Positions 35,468 to 43,314 of a stretch of 64,000 nt of DNA are shown here, piece after piece. Made by a program: the position numbers and the translations under genes. This stretch comes from Exiguobacterium alkaliphilum 12/1 (GTDB lineage: Bacteria > Bacillota > Bacilli > Exiguobacteriales > Exiguobacteriaceae), in NCBI RefSeq assembly GCF_000714435.1, contig NZ_JJMW01000013.1, positions 54,256 through 118,255 of the forward strand. Reading direction: 5' to 3'. The notes beneath the pieces are model-generated. The model made no database searches. It worked only from the letters and a program-made list of their open reading frames with translations, and was not told where the DNA came from. The first letter of the stretch is position 1, and every line of letters begins with the position of its first letter.

Positions 35468-36040
35468 TCACTCCGCGGACAGTTCGTCTTCGGTCACCCA
35501 TTTGTGGTTTGTGACACGTTCTCCGTTGTCCAGTTCGAAATCGACCATGTAAACTGTCGTCTCCTCAGAAGAGTCAATCGTTGCGGTCGCGCCGCCCATG
35601 CCGTTCATATGCTCGGCATCGACCGTTACTTCATCACCTGGCTCATAAGCGTCAGCTTTTGCATCGACAATTTCTTCGTGGATGATCCACTTGTGGTCAC
35701 GTACGCGCTCGCCCCCATGCATCGGGTCATATGAGATGCTATAGACGACCGTGTCATAGGCGCCGACGATGGTCGCCTCAGCCCCTTCCATTCCTGGCAT
35801 GTGGGCTTCGCTGATGACGGCTTGATCTCCGACATTGAACGTCGGGTTCTCGGCATCTTGAAGTCCTGCCGGCACGTCACCAGAACCGGACATGTCCATA
35901 TCCCCGTGGTCCATCGTCTCTTCCATCTGATCATTCATGTGCGTGTTGTTATCCGTCGTGTCGTCTTCACCGCAAGCGACGAGCAAACCGCTGAGTGAAA
36001 GTGCCATCGTCATTACGCCAAGTTTCTTATTCCATTTCAT
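35468..36040 (-). CDS. ydhK: YdhK-like lipoprotein (two DUF1541 repeats)
   Basis: 190-residue lipoprotein: lipobox SLSGLLVACGE, then a Met/His/Asp-rich linker (MNDQMEETMDHGDMDMSGSG) that could bind copper, then two DUF1541 repeats (about 68-128 and 130-190), each with an AHMPGM/EHMNGM motif and a closing DHKWI/NHKWV motif. YdhK-type genes are often beside copper ATPases and multicopper oxidases, as here; function unproven. ATG 36040 follows GGAGGG. The oxidase gene ends 26 bases upstream, so the two are one operon. Confidence 0.88.
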   Translation of the reverse strand: MKWNKKLGVMTMALSLSGLLVACGEDDTTDNNTHMNDQMEETMDHGDMDMSGSGDVPAGLQDAENPTFNVGDQAVISEAHMPGMEGAEATIVGAYDTVVYSISYDPMHGGERVRDHKWIIHEEIVDAKADAYEPGDEVTVDAEHMNGMGGATATIDSSEETTVYMVDFELDNGERVTNHKWVTEDELSAE

Positions 36041-36066
36041 CGCTGTTCCCTCCAAGTAAAATATGA

Positions 36067-37566
36067 TTATTTCACGTTCAATTGTCCCATCATCCCATTT
36101 TCTTCATGTTCGAGGATGTGGCAATGATACATGAACGTCCCTGACTCTCTGAACGTCATTTTGATTTTGACGCGCTCTCCTGGTGCGACGGCGACCGTGT
36201 CTTTCCAGCCGTGTTCGTTATCGGGCGGCGGCTTGCCGTCCCGCTCGAGAATCCGGAACTGAACACCGTGGATGTGGAACGGATGGGTCATTCCGCCCAT
36301 CATGTCATCTCGATTATAAATCTCCCACACCTCGGTCGTACCTTGTTGCACATTGATGTCGATTCGGTCCGGGTCGAACTGCTTGCCGTCAATCGTCACC
36401 ATGTGGCTCACCCCGAATAAAGTAAGGCGGCGGTCAGCTTCGCTCGATTCGTTAGCGACCGGAGCTTCCCTGAAAGCATCGGTCCAGTCCCTGTTCTGTA
36501 CGATTTTGCTGCGCACCGTGAATGTCGTGAACGAAATCCCGTCCGCCTCAAGGGCGAGCTCGTCTCCGAGCGAAAGGTCTGAAAAATCGATTAAAATCTC
36601 GGCGCGTTCGCTCGGTGTGAGCTTCAACGTCTCAAGTGAAACGGGTTGGTCGATTAAGCCGCCATCGGTCGCGATTTGAGTGAACGATGCTCCATTCGAT
36701 AATGAGAAGTCGAGGTTCCGTGCGTTGGACCCGTTGACGAGGCGGACGCGCAACGTCTTCGTCGTCACATCGAACGTCGTATTGATCGCACCGTTCGCGA
36801 TCAGCGTATCTCCAATCGTGCCATCGATGTTCATCTGGCGATTGTAATCGAGTTGACCGTCGTCTGTGAAAAGACGATCTTGGACGATGAGCGGGATGTC
36901 GTCGACGCCATATTCGTTCGGCAGACTGGAAGACATGTCATCCGTTACATAAAGAAGTCCGGCCAGACCGAGGTATACTTGTTCGGCCGTTGCACCCATC
37001 GGATGTGGGTGGAACCAAAGCGTGCCTGGTTGTTGGTCAATATCGAGACGAGCTCGCTTTTGCTCGCCCGGGGCAATCAATTGATGTGGACCGCCGTCTT
37101 CTTCACCAGGAATGACGAGACCGTGCCAATGGAAAGAGGTCGGTTCATCGAGTTGATTGATTGTATCGATATAAACTGTCTTTCCTGTAGGCAACTCAAT
37201 CATCGGTCCGAGCAAACTCCCGTTGTAACCAAGTGTCTCGCTACTGACGCCCTGATTGAAGAATCGGTGCTCGCCGCGTTCGGCACGAACCGTGTAATAG
37301 AGCGCCTCGTCCGTGACGCGGTCGGGTTGCAGTCGTTTCGGGATCGGCAGCGGTTGAGTCGGCTCGTTCGACGCGACGAGATCGACGGTGTTCCCGCGTC
37401 CCATGCTGCCGTTGTCGTGCATCATGCCGCCGTCGTTCCACCCGCCCATGAATGAGCCGTCACCCATCATCCCGCGACCCGGGGCAAACGTGAACAAAAG
37501 GAAGGTCAGCCCAATCACGATACTTACGATACCCATCGCGATGATCCATTTTATTAAACGGTTCAT
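36067..37566 (-). CDS. Multicopper oxidase
   Basis: 499-residue three-domain multicopper oxidase anchored by an N-terminal helix (about 7-28), catalytic part outside the cell. All four copper-binding signatures are present: FHWHGLV, TLWFHPHPMG, HPFHIHGVQF and YHCHILEHEENGMM (type 1 and trinuclear ligands). A Met/Gly/Asp-rich stretch (about 32-57) after the anchor may hold Cu(I). Such enzymes (CueO/CotA-like) oxidise Cu(I) to the less toxic Cu(II). First gene of an operon with ydhK, divergent from the copper ATPase. Confidence 0.93.
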   Translation of the reverse strand: MNRLIKWIIAMGIVSIVIGLTFLLFTFAPGRGMMGDGSFMGGWNDGGMMHDNGSMGRGNTVDLVASNEPTQPLPIPKRLQPDRVTDEALYYTVRAERGEHRFFNQGVSSETLGYNGSLLGPMIELPTGKTVYIDTINQLDEPTSFHWHGLVIPGEEDGGPHQLIAPGEQKRARLDIDQQPGTLWFHPHPMGATAEQVYLGLAGLLYVTDDMSSSLPNEYGVDDIPLIVQDRLFTDDGQLDYNRQMNIDGTIGDTLIANGAINTTFDVTTKTLRVRLVNGSNARNLDFSLSNGASFTQIATDGGLIDQPVSLETLKLTPSERAEILIDFSDLSLGDELALEADGISFTTFTVRSKIVQNRDWTDAFREAPVANESSEADRRLTLFGVSHMVTIDGKQFDPDRIDINVQQGTTEVWEIYNRDDMMGGMTHPFHIHGVQFRILERDGKPPPDNEHGWKDTVAVAPGERVKIKMTFRESGTFMYHCHILEHEENGMMGQLNVK

Positions 37567-37606
37567 ATGGCATCACCCTTTCGCCTAAAAATGAGCGCCT
37601 ACTCCG

Positions 37607-37638
37607 TTATACCAACAAGTTATGAAATTTTTGTTAAA
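37607..37638 (-). promoter_or_regulatory. Oxidase promoter with direct-repeat regulator box
   Basis: Minus strand: TTTAAC (37638-37633), 5 bases, TTTCAT (37627-37622), 9 bases, TATAAC -10 (37612-37607). The same layout occurs before the lipoprotein gene at 39765 and before the MurE-like/two-component operon. Confidence 0.6.
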
Positions 37639-37674
37639 TGAGAAAATAAGTTTTTATATACTACATAGGGGTAT
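37631..37674 (+). promoter_or_regulatory. copB promoter with CsoR-like site
   Basis: TTGTTA (37631-37636), 18 bp, TATATA (37655-37660). At 37658-37674 ATACTACATAGGGGTAT is an imperfect palindrome like CsoR operators (ATACCCC...GGGGTAT), two mismatches in the left arm, placed over the -10 and start. It partly shares DNA with the divergent oxidase promoter box. Confidence 0.5.
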
Positions 37675-37698
37675 ATGGTATACATAGGAGGTGGTAAC

Positions 37699-39705
37699 GT
37701 GGAACATTCACACCACGCATCATCTCATCATGAACACGGAGAAACGCATGACGCGCATGCCGGCGGACATGAAGGGATGATTGAAGCGTATAAGCGTCGA
37801 TTTTTCGTCTCGTTAGGGCTGACGATCCCGATTCTCATCTTGTCAGATATGATTCAAGAGTGGGCCGGTTTCGAACTCACGTTTCCTTATGAAAAGGAGA
37901 CGTTATTCGTGTTGGCGACAATCGTGTACGTCTATGGAGGATGGCCGTTTTTGAAAGGCAGCATCGACGAGTTGCGTCAACGGAATCCAGGGATGATGCT
38001 ACTGATCGGGCTTGCCATCAGCGTCGCGTACTTCTATAGTGTCGCCATCGTGTTCGGATATGGGCATGGACATGACTTCTTTTGGGAGTTGGCGACGTTA
38101 ATCGTCATCATGTTGCTCGGCCATTGGATTGAGATGCGCTCCATTATGGGCGCGTCGAACGCATTGCAACAGCTCGTTCGTTTGTTACCGAGCGTGGCGC
38201 ACCGCATCAGCGGAAACGACATTGAAGACGTTCCGGTGTCAGCAATCGCTACTGGAGATATGATTCTCGTCAAACCAGGTGAACAGATTCCTGTCGACGG
38301 AGAACTGCTGAACGGGCGGACGACGGTCGATGAGTCGATGTTGACCGGGGAGTCGATGCCTGTCGAAAAAGAGACGGGGGACGTCGTCATTGCAGGGTCG
38401 ATCAACCAAGAAGGTAGTATGACGATTTCCACTACGAACACGGGAGAGAGCACGTATTTGGCGAAAGTCATCGATTTGGTCAAACAGGCGCAGGAATCTA
38501 AATCGAAAACGCAAAACTTAGCCAACCGGGCCGCCAAGCTATTGTTTTATGTGGCAATCGGAGCGGGTGTGCTGACGTTCGTCATTTGGGTCGCCCTTGG
38601 TTATCCAGTCAGTACGGCCGTCGAACGAATGGTTACCGTCATGGTCATCTCATGTCCCCATGCCCTCGGCCTCGCGTCTCCGCTCGTCGTGGCGGTCTCG
38701 ACGTCCTTGTCGGCAAAGCGCGGGCTATTGATTCGAAACCGGACTCAGTTCGAGGAGGCGCGTCACCTCGATGCAGTCATCTTTGATAAGACGGGCACGT
38801 TGACACAAGGCGACTTCGGGGTGACGGACATTGAAGCCACGTCCGCTTATACAGAAGAGGACGTGTTACGTCTGGCCGCCGCGGTCGAGACGGCCTCGCA
38901 ACATCCGCTCGCTCGGGGCATTCTTCGGGAAGCGGAAGCACGCGAGTTGACGTTGCCGGAAGTTGTCGATTTCGCCTCGATCACGGGCGTCGGACTGGAA
39001 GGTCGCGTGGACGGTGCACACGTCCAAATCGTCAGTCCCCGCTATATTCGGGAGCATGAGTTAGCGATTGATGAAGTGGCATTCAATCGATTATCCACCG
39101 CTGGCAAAACCGTCGTCTTCACGCTTCGAGACGGGGATTTGGTCGGTATGATTGCTTTGGCGGACATGGTCCGCGATGAAGCCAAGGAGACGGTCCGTGC
39201 ATTGAAAGACCGGGGCGTCCGCCCGATCATGCTGACGGGGGACAATCGGAAAGTCGCCGATTGGGTAGCGTCGCAACTTCATATCGAGGAAGTGTACGCC
39301 GAAGTGTTGCCGGACGATAAGTCACGGCAAGTTCAAACCGTCCAAGCCGATGGAAGCAAAGTGGCGATGGTCGGGGACGGCATCAATGATGCACCGGCCT
39401 TGGCCCAAGCGGACGTCGGGATCGCTATCGGGAGCGGCACCGACGTTGCCGTCGAAACGGCCGATATCGTCCTCGTCCGGAGCAACCCGAAAGACGTGCT
39501 GTCGATTCTCGACTTGTCTCGCAACACGTACAACAAGATGATTCAAAACTTGTGGTGGGCCGCCGGTTACAACATCGTCGCCATCCCGCTTGCGGCAGGC
39601 GTGTTGGCCCCACTCGGTGTTATCTTGTCGCCTGCCGTCGGTGCGGTCTTAATGAGCCTCAGTACCGTCATCGTTGCGCTCAATGCAAGAACGCTTCGGA
39701 TTTAA
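37699..39705 (+). CDS. copB: Copper-translocating P1B-ATPase, CopB type
   Basis: 668-residue heavy-metal ATPase. The N-terminus is His-rich (HSHHASSHHEHGETHDAHAG) instead of a CXXC metal domain, and the membrane metal site is CPH (ISCPHALGLASPLV), both marks of the CopB/P1B-3 class. Eight helices, the phosphorylation site DKTGTLTQGD, TGES actuator (LTGESMPVEKE), HP motif region (SQHPLARGIL) and MVGDGINDAPALAQAD hinge are complete. It should export copper at the cytoplasmic membrane. GTG 37699 follows ATAGGAGG; an upstream ATG at 37675 overlaps the operator. Confidence 0.94.
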   Translation: MEHSHHASSHHEHGETHDAHAGGHEGMIEAYKRRFFVSLGLTIPILILSDMIQEWAGFELTFPYEKETLFVLATIVYVYGGWPFLKGSIDELRQRNPGMMLLIGLAISVAYFYSVAIVFGYGHGHDFFWELATLIVIMLLGHWIEMRSIMGASNALQQLVRLLPSVAHRISGNDIEDVPVSAIATGDMILVKPGEQIPVDGELLNGRTTVDESMLTGESMPVEKETGDVVIAGSINQEGSMTISTTNTGESTYLAKVIDLVKQAQESKSKTQNLANRAAKLLFYVAIGAGVLTFVIWVALGYPVSTAVERMVTVMVISCPHALGLASPLVVAVSTSLSAKRGLLIRNRTQFEEARHLDAVIFDKTGTLTQGDFGVTDIEATSAYTEEDVLRLAAAVETASQHPLARGILREAEARELTLPEVVDFASITGVGLEGRVDGAHVQIVSPRYIREHELAIDEVAFNRLSTAGKTVVFTLRDGDLVGMIALADMVRDEAKETVRALKDRGVRPIMLTGDNRKVADWVASQLHIEEVYAEVLPDDKSRQVQTVQADGSKVAMVGDGINDAPALAQADVGIAIGSGTDVAVETADIVLVRSNPKDVLSILDLSRNTYNKMIQNLWWAAGYNIVAIPLAAGVLAPLGVILSPAVGAVLMSLSTVIVALNARTLRI

Positions 39706-39733
39706 CAATTCTTTCATTTTTAGACGTTAAACT
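39701..39733 (+). promoter_or_regulatory. Promoter with direct-repeat regulator box
   Basis: TTTAAC (39701-39706), 5 bases, TTTCAT (39712-39717), 10 bases, TAAACT -10 (39728-39733), starting inside the copB stop region and 32 bases before the lipoprotein ATG. Confidence 0.55.
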
Positions 39734-39764
39734 GAAAACGATGCTGAAGATGGAGGAAGAACAA

Positions 39765-40727
39765 ATGAAGAAAAAGTTGATTTTGCCAACTCTGTTGGCG
39801 ACCGTATTTTTGACCGCTTGTGGACCGGATACGCCACCGAATGACACGGCGACTGAACAGGAAACGCCTGTGGTCGAGACGGAACAAAAGGCACAGCAAG
39901 ACGAAGCCGACAATTGGACACGAGTCGAGACCGACGTGGCCATCACGCACATCCATGGGGCCGGGTTTTGGCAGGACGATGCCCGTCCGGTCGTTGCGAC
40001 GCACCACGGACTGATGGAGTATCGGGATGATGGCTGGTACGAATTGATGTCGAACCGTCACGATTATATGGGTTTTGAGCTTGTCGAGGATGGTTTTTAT
40101 GCGAGCGGTCACCCCGAACGTCAATCCGCATTTAAAAATCCTCTCGGTGTCGTCCGTGGAACCGACCGAGGCGAGACGCTCGAAGTTCGCTCGCTAGAAG
40201 GGGAGGCGGATTTTCACCATATGAGCGCAGGCTATACGTCCGAAAGTCTATACGTTTATCTCGAAGAGCCGACAAGTGAGTTGCGACCAGGCTTTTACCG
40301 TTCGCTCGACAAAGGTGAGACGTTTGAACCGATGAAGATGGAAGGGACCGCTCGTCACGGGATTGCCGGTCTTCTCGCTGACGCCACTGAACCGCTACGT
40401 ATGTATGTGTACGGCCCGAACGGGATGCTCGTCTCAGACGATGGAGGCGATACGTTCGACACGTTGATCTCAGGCGAGCACATCCTCCTCGCCGCAACGG
40501 AGGGTCCGACAATCGCCTATGTGCGAGATGCGTCCGACTATGAACTCGTCTTACGTCAGGACGAAGGTGAGACGGTGCTGCCGTTGCCGAATCTAGAAGC
40601 GGACGCGGTGCCGATTGAGCTCGCCATTGAAGAGGAGCGCCTCTTACTCGCTACTTCTGACAATAGCGTCTACTTGTTTGAAGACGGTAACTGGTCGGTG
40701 CTTCTTCAAGCGGGCGTGGCGAAGTGA
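39765..40727 (+). CDS. Lipoprotein with Vps10/BNR-like repeats in copper cluster
   Basis: 320-residue lipoprotein: lipobox LATVFLTACGP (Cys near 17), acidic linker, then a beta-propeller-like domain. DDGGDTFDTL, RGETLEVRSL and KGETFEPMKM are Asp-box (BNR/sortilin-like) turns, and the domain starts with VAITHIHGAGFWQ. Proteins of this kind are annotated as F510_1955-type glycosyl hydrolases without evidence of hydrolysis; the setting suggests a copper or envelope-stress role. GGAGGAAGA precedes ATG 39765. It follows copB by 60 bases with its own regulated promoter. Confidence 0.78.
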   Translation: MKKKLILPTLLATVFLTACGPDTPPNDTATEQETPVVETEQKAQQDEADNWTRVETDVAITHIHGAGFWQDDARPVVATHHGLMEYRDDGWYELMSNRHDYMGFELVEDGFYASGHPERQSAFKNPLGVVRGTDRGETLEVRSLEGEADFHHMSAGYTSESLYVYLEEPTSELRPGFYRSLDKGETFEPMKMEGTARHGIAGLLADATEPLRMYVYGPNGMLVSDDGGDTFDTLISGEHILLAATEGPTIAYVRDASDYELVLRQDEGETVLPLPNLEADAVPIELAIEEERLLLATSDNSVYLFEDGNWSVLLQAGVAK

Positions 40728-40731
40728 CGCT

Positions 40732-40748
40732 TTCACAACTCTTTCACA
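40732..40748 (+). promoter_or_regulatory. TTTCAC direct repeat upstream of hypothetical gene
   Basis: CTTTCACA at 40731-40738 and again at 40742-40749, 11-bp period, identical half-sites to those before the MurE-like operon. No convincing -10 follows at the expected distance. Confidence 0.45.
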
Positions 40749-40796
40749 TGTTGAGGGGAAATGGATGTGAAACCAGTTGGAAAGAGAGGTGACGAG

Positions 40797-41189
40797 GTGG
40801 AAGAACGGCGGATTGAAATCTATGACCTCGAGCTCGGCGGGATGAACGTACAGTCGTTCGCCCATGTAGTCGTCCGGATGGCGACATGCCTCGTTCGAGA
40901 TGATGATTTGATTTTCGAGGGATTCAAAGAACGCATCGGGTCCCATTATTCTGACGTCGAATTCTTCGAAGTCGTGAATCAGCTCGAACGCCATATCGCG
41001 AGACGGATTCATCACGTCCGGCAGTTCATCCTCATCTCGTCTACGTTAGATGAGGCGGTTGTCGTCAACTATTCATCAGAAAAGCTGGTGCTCGTTCCCT
41101 TGTATGGCCCGAGAATCATGTATGCCGCGTTAGAGCGTCTTGAACCGACGTGGGGAACGTATGAAGTGGCCATCTGGCCGAACCCATAA
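40797..41189 (+). CDS. Hypothetical protein in copper cluster
   Basis: 130-residue protein of no recognised family, soluble, with no Cys cluster. It starts VEERRIEIYDLELGGMNVQS and ends TYEVAIWPNP. GTG 40797 is chosen because AAAGAGAGGTG precedes it; an in-frame ATG lies at 40761. Support is moderate: codon use fits the genome, a TTTCAC repeat lies upstream and a terminator directly follows. A 123-codon minus-strand frame overlaps its first half but lacks a ribosome site. Confidence 0.55.
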   Translation: MEERRIEIYDLELGGMNVQSFAHVVVRMATCLVRDDDLIFEGFKERIGSHYSDVEFFEVVNQLERHIARRIHHVRQFILISSTLDEAVVVNYSSEKLVLVPLYGPRIMYAALERLEPTWGTYEVAIWPNP

Positions 41190-41191
41190 GC

Positions 41192-41229
41192 AATAGCCGT
41201 CGCTTGTACGCACAAGCGACGGCTATTTT
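41192..41229. terminator. Bidirectional terminator
   Basis: AATAGCCGTCGCTTGT / ACAAGCGACGGCTATT, tetraloop ACGC, then T; overlaps the kinase stop on the other strand. Confidence 0.95.
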
Positions 41230-42617
41230 GTTTGGAGTGGGAGTACGATCGTGAAAGTCGTACCTGAGCAATCCGAAGCTACACGAAGCGTCCCTTTATG
41301 ATATTCGATAATCTGTTGCGCGATGGCGAGCCCTAGCCCGCTTCCTCCTGTGCGTCTTGAACGCGATTTCTCGACGCGATATAGCCGTTCGAAGATATGA
41401 GGCAAGTCTGCCTCAGGGATCCCTTTGCCGTCATCTTGGAGGGTGAACGTGATCGTATCTTTAGTCAACACGCCATCAAGCGCGACGTGGCTCGCCTCGC
41501 TATGCACGATCGCGTTATGTCCGAGCGCACGGAACACTTGAACGATTCGGTTGTGGTCGATCCGGAGCGACGCATCGGATGAAATCGAAATGCGGCTCTC
41601 AAATACAATCGGTGTGACACGGAACATGGACGTGAGGACACGCGTCAAATCGTCACACAGTTCGGAAAGGATGATCTCGTCTTTATGAAGCGTGAACGTG
41701 TTCTCATCGAGTTGGGCGAGTTGAAACGCGTTCTCGACGAGTTCGGTTAACGCTTGACTCTCCTCTAAAATCGTTTGAATCGACTGTTCTTTCAAAGCGA
41801 CGGGCGTTTGAGGCTTGGACGCGATTTCCGCATACCCTTGTAAATACGTGAGCGGTGTCTTAATCTCATGGGCGAGATCGGACAGGAATTGATTCCGCTC
41901 TTTTTTTAGATGCGCCAGCTCGAGCGACATCGATTCGATCGAGCGGGCGAGTTCCCCGATCTCATCGACACGCGAGGTCGGGAGGGTCAACTCACCCGGT
42001 CGCGTCAACACGTTCTCGGTCGCACGGCGCAGTTGCTGAATCGGGTTGGAGATTAGTCGACTGAGCAAAAGGAACGTCAATGCCGTGACGATAAGCGCGA
42101 TGGCGGTGATATAGAGGAAACGAAGCTGCAAGCGATGGCTGATCCCGTGAATGATTTCTGTCGGCAGGAACATGTATACATAACCGTAGCGTGTCGCTTC
42201 ATCCATCGACTCAATCGGCGTCCGGACGGCGAGATATGGCTTGTTCTCCCAGTCCGTTTCGAGCACGACCGTCTGATCGAGCGCAGCCTGGTCCGAGGAA
42301 TCCTGGATGAACGTCGACAAGACGGTGGGGAAGCGGTTGGACGTGTCGAGTAGCTCGTGATTCGGTGCGACGATGGCGACTTTCGTATCGGTCTCGCTTT
42401 CCATCGTCGCGACATGTGAAATCGTCTCCTCATCAAAACTCATCGCCAATACACTCGCGTGGCTTTCGGCCCGTGACTCGAGCCGGTCAATCTCTTCGAC
42501 GACCCGTTCCCCGAGCAAGGTATGATACAAAAGCATGAACAAGACACTTTCAATCAGTAACGTCGTCAACAAAAAAACGAGACTGATTCGAAACGGGAGA
42601 CTATTTCGCCAAGGCAT
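41223..42617 (-). CDS. Sensor histidine kinase of copper-cluster two-component pair
   Basis: 464-residue membrane kinase: helix 1 (about 10-32), extracellular sensor domain (about 33-165), helix 2 (about 168-190), HAMP, HisKA with LSDLAHEIKTPLTYLQGY (His near 250) and HATPase with ALGHNAIVHSEAS, DDGKGIP and GGSGLGLAIAQQI. The N box is somewhat divergent (LGHNAI). The extracellular domain has few Met or His, so direct copper sensing is not evident. Start ATG 42617 overlaps the regulator stop as ATGA. Confidence 0.9.
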   Translation of the reverse strand: MPWRNSLPFRISLVFLLTTLLIESVLFMLLYHTLLGERVVEEIDRLESRAESHASVLAMSFDEETISHVATMESETDTKVAIVAPNHELLDTSNRFPTVLSTFIQDSSDQAALDQTVVLETDWENKPYLAVRTPIESMDEATRYGYVYMFLPTEIIHGISHRLQLRFLYITAIALIVTALTFLLLSRLISNPIQQLRRATENVLTRPGELTLPTSRVDEIGELARSIESMSLELAHLKKERNQFLSDLAHEIKTPLTYLQGYAEIASKPQTPVALKEQSIQTILEESQALTELVENAFQLAQLDENTFTLHKDEIILSELCDDLTRVLTSMFRVTPIVFESRISISSDASLRIDHNRIVQVFRALGHNAIVHSEASHVALDGVLTKDTITFTLQDDGKGIPEADLPHIFERLYRVEKSRSRRTGGSGLGLAIAQQIIEYHKGTLRVASDCSGTTFTIVLPLQTK

Positions 42618-43294
42618 CACGGCACGTCCCGCCCCTCGACCCAGCGATAGCCCCGTCCCCACACGGTCTTCAAATAATCGTCAATCGGAAAACCGGCCTC
42701 CCCGAGCTTGTCCCGAATCATACGGATGTGGGCATCGACGGTCCGAGGGTCGGATTCTGAAGAATACGGCCAGACGAGGTCGTACAAGTCCATGCGGTTA
42801 TATAATCGGTTCGGATGTTCGAGGAACAATTTTAAAATCGCCGTCGCTTTCGGGGTCAGGACGATCTCTTGTTCCTCATAGAGCACACGGCCGCTCGATT
42901 CATCATATCGTAGCGGGCCATAGCTGACGTTTGTGACACGGCTACGGCGTAACACGGCACGAATCCGGGCGAGTAACACGTTCCCATCGAACGGTTTCGT
43001 CACATAGTCATCGGCCCCGGCGTCTAAGCCGCGAATCGTCGTCTCGCTATCGGAACGCGCCGTCAACAAGACGACGGGCAACTCTGCGTCCCGTTTTTTC
43101 AGTTGACGACAGAGGGTGATGCCGTCCACGTCCGGCATCATAATATCCAATAAGACCAACTCAGGACGGTCGGCGATGAGCTCGAGCGCTTCGGCCGCGT
43201 CGCTCGCCTCGAGACACGTGTAGCCGTCGCTTTCGAGAAAAAGCCGCAACAGGCGGCGCATCTTCATTTCATCATCCACAATCAGTATCTTCAT
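42617..43294 (-). CDS. OmpR-family response regulator of copper-cluster pair
   Basis: 225-residue regulator: receiver domain (1-118) with LIVDDEMKMRR, phospho-Asp in LVLLDIMMPDVDG and Lys in DYVTKPFDGN, then an OmpR winged helix (about 130-225, RTVDAHIRMIRDKLG, VWGRGYRWV). By promoter evidence it probably binds TTTMAY-N5-TTTCAY boxes in this cluster, including that of its own operon. ATG 43294 is set by AAGGAGGG. The MurE-like gene ends 20 bases upstream in the same operon. Confidence 0.93.
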   Translation of the reverse strand: MKILIVDDEMKMRRLLRLFLESDGYTCLEASDAAEALELIADRPELVLLDIMMPDVDGITLCRQLKKRDAELPVVLLTARSDSETTIRGLDAGADDYVTKPFDGNVLLARIRAVLRRSRVTNVSYGPLRYDESSGRVLYEEQEIVLTPKATAILKLFLEHPNRLYNRMDLYDLVWPYSSESDPRTVDAHIRMIRDKLGEAGFPIDDYLKTVWGRGYRWVEGRDVP

Positions 43295-43314
43295 GCATGC
43301 CCTCCTTTTTCTCC

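Noticed and set aside
40644..41015. Minus-strand open frame of 123 codons opposite the hypothetical gene
   Set aside because: It overlaps the end of the lipoprotein gene, lacks a ribosome site and has no promoter; the plus-strand frame is better supported.
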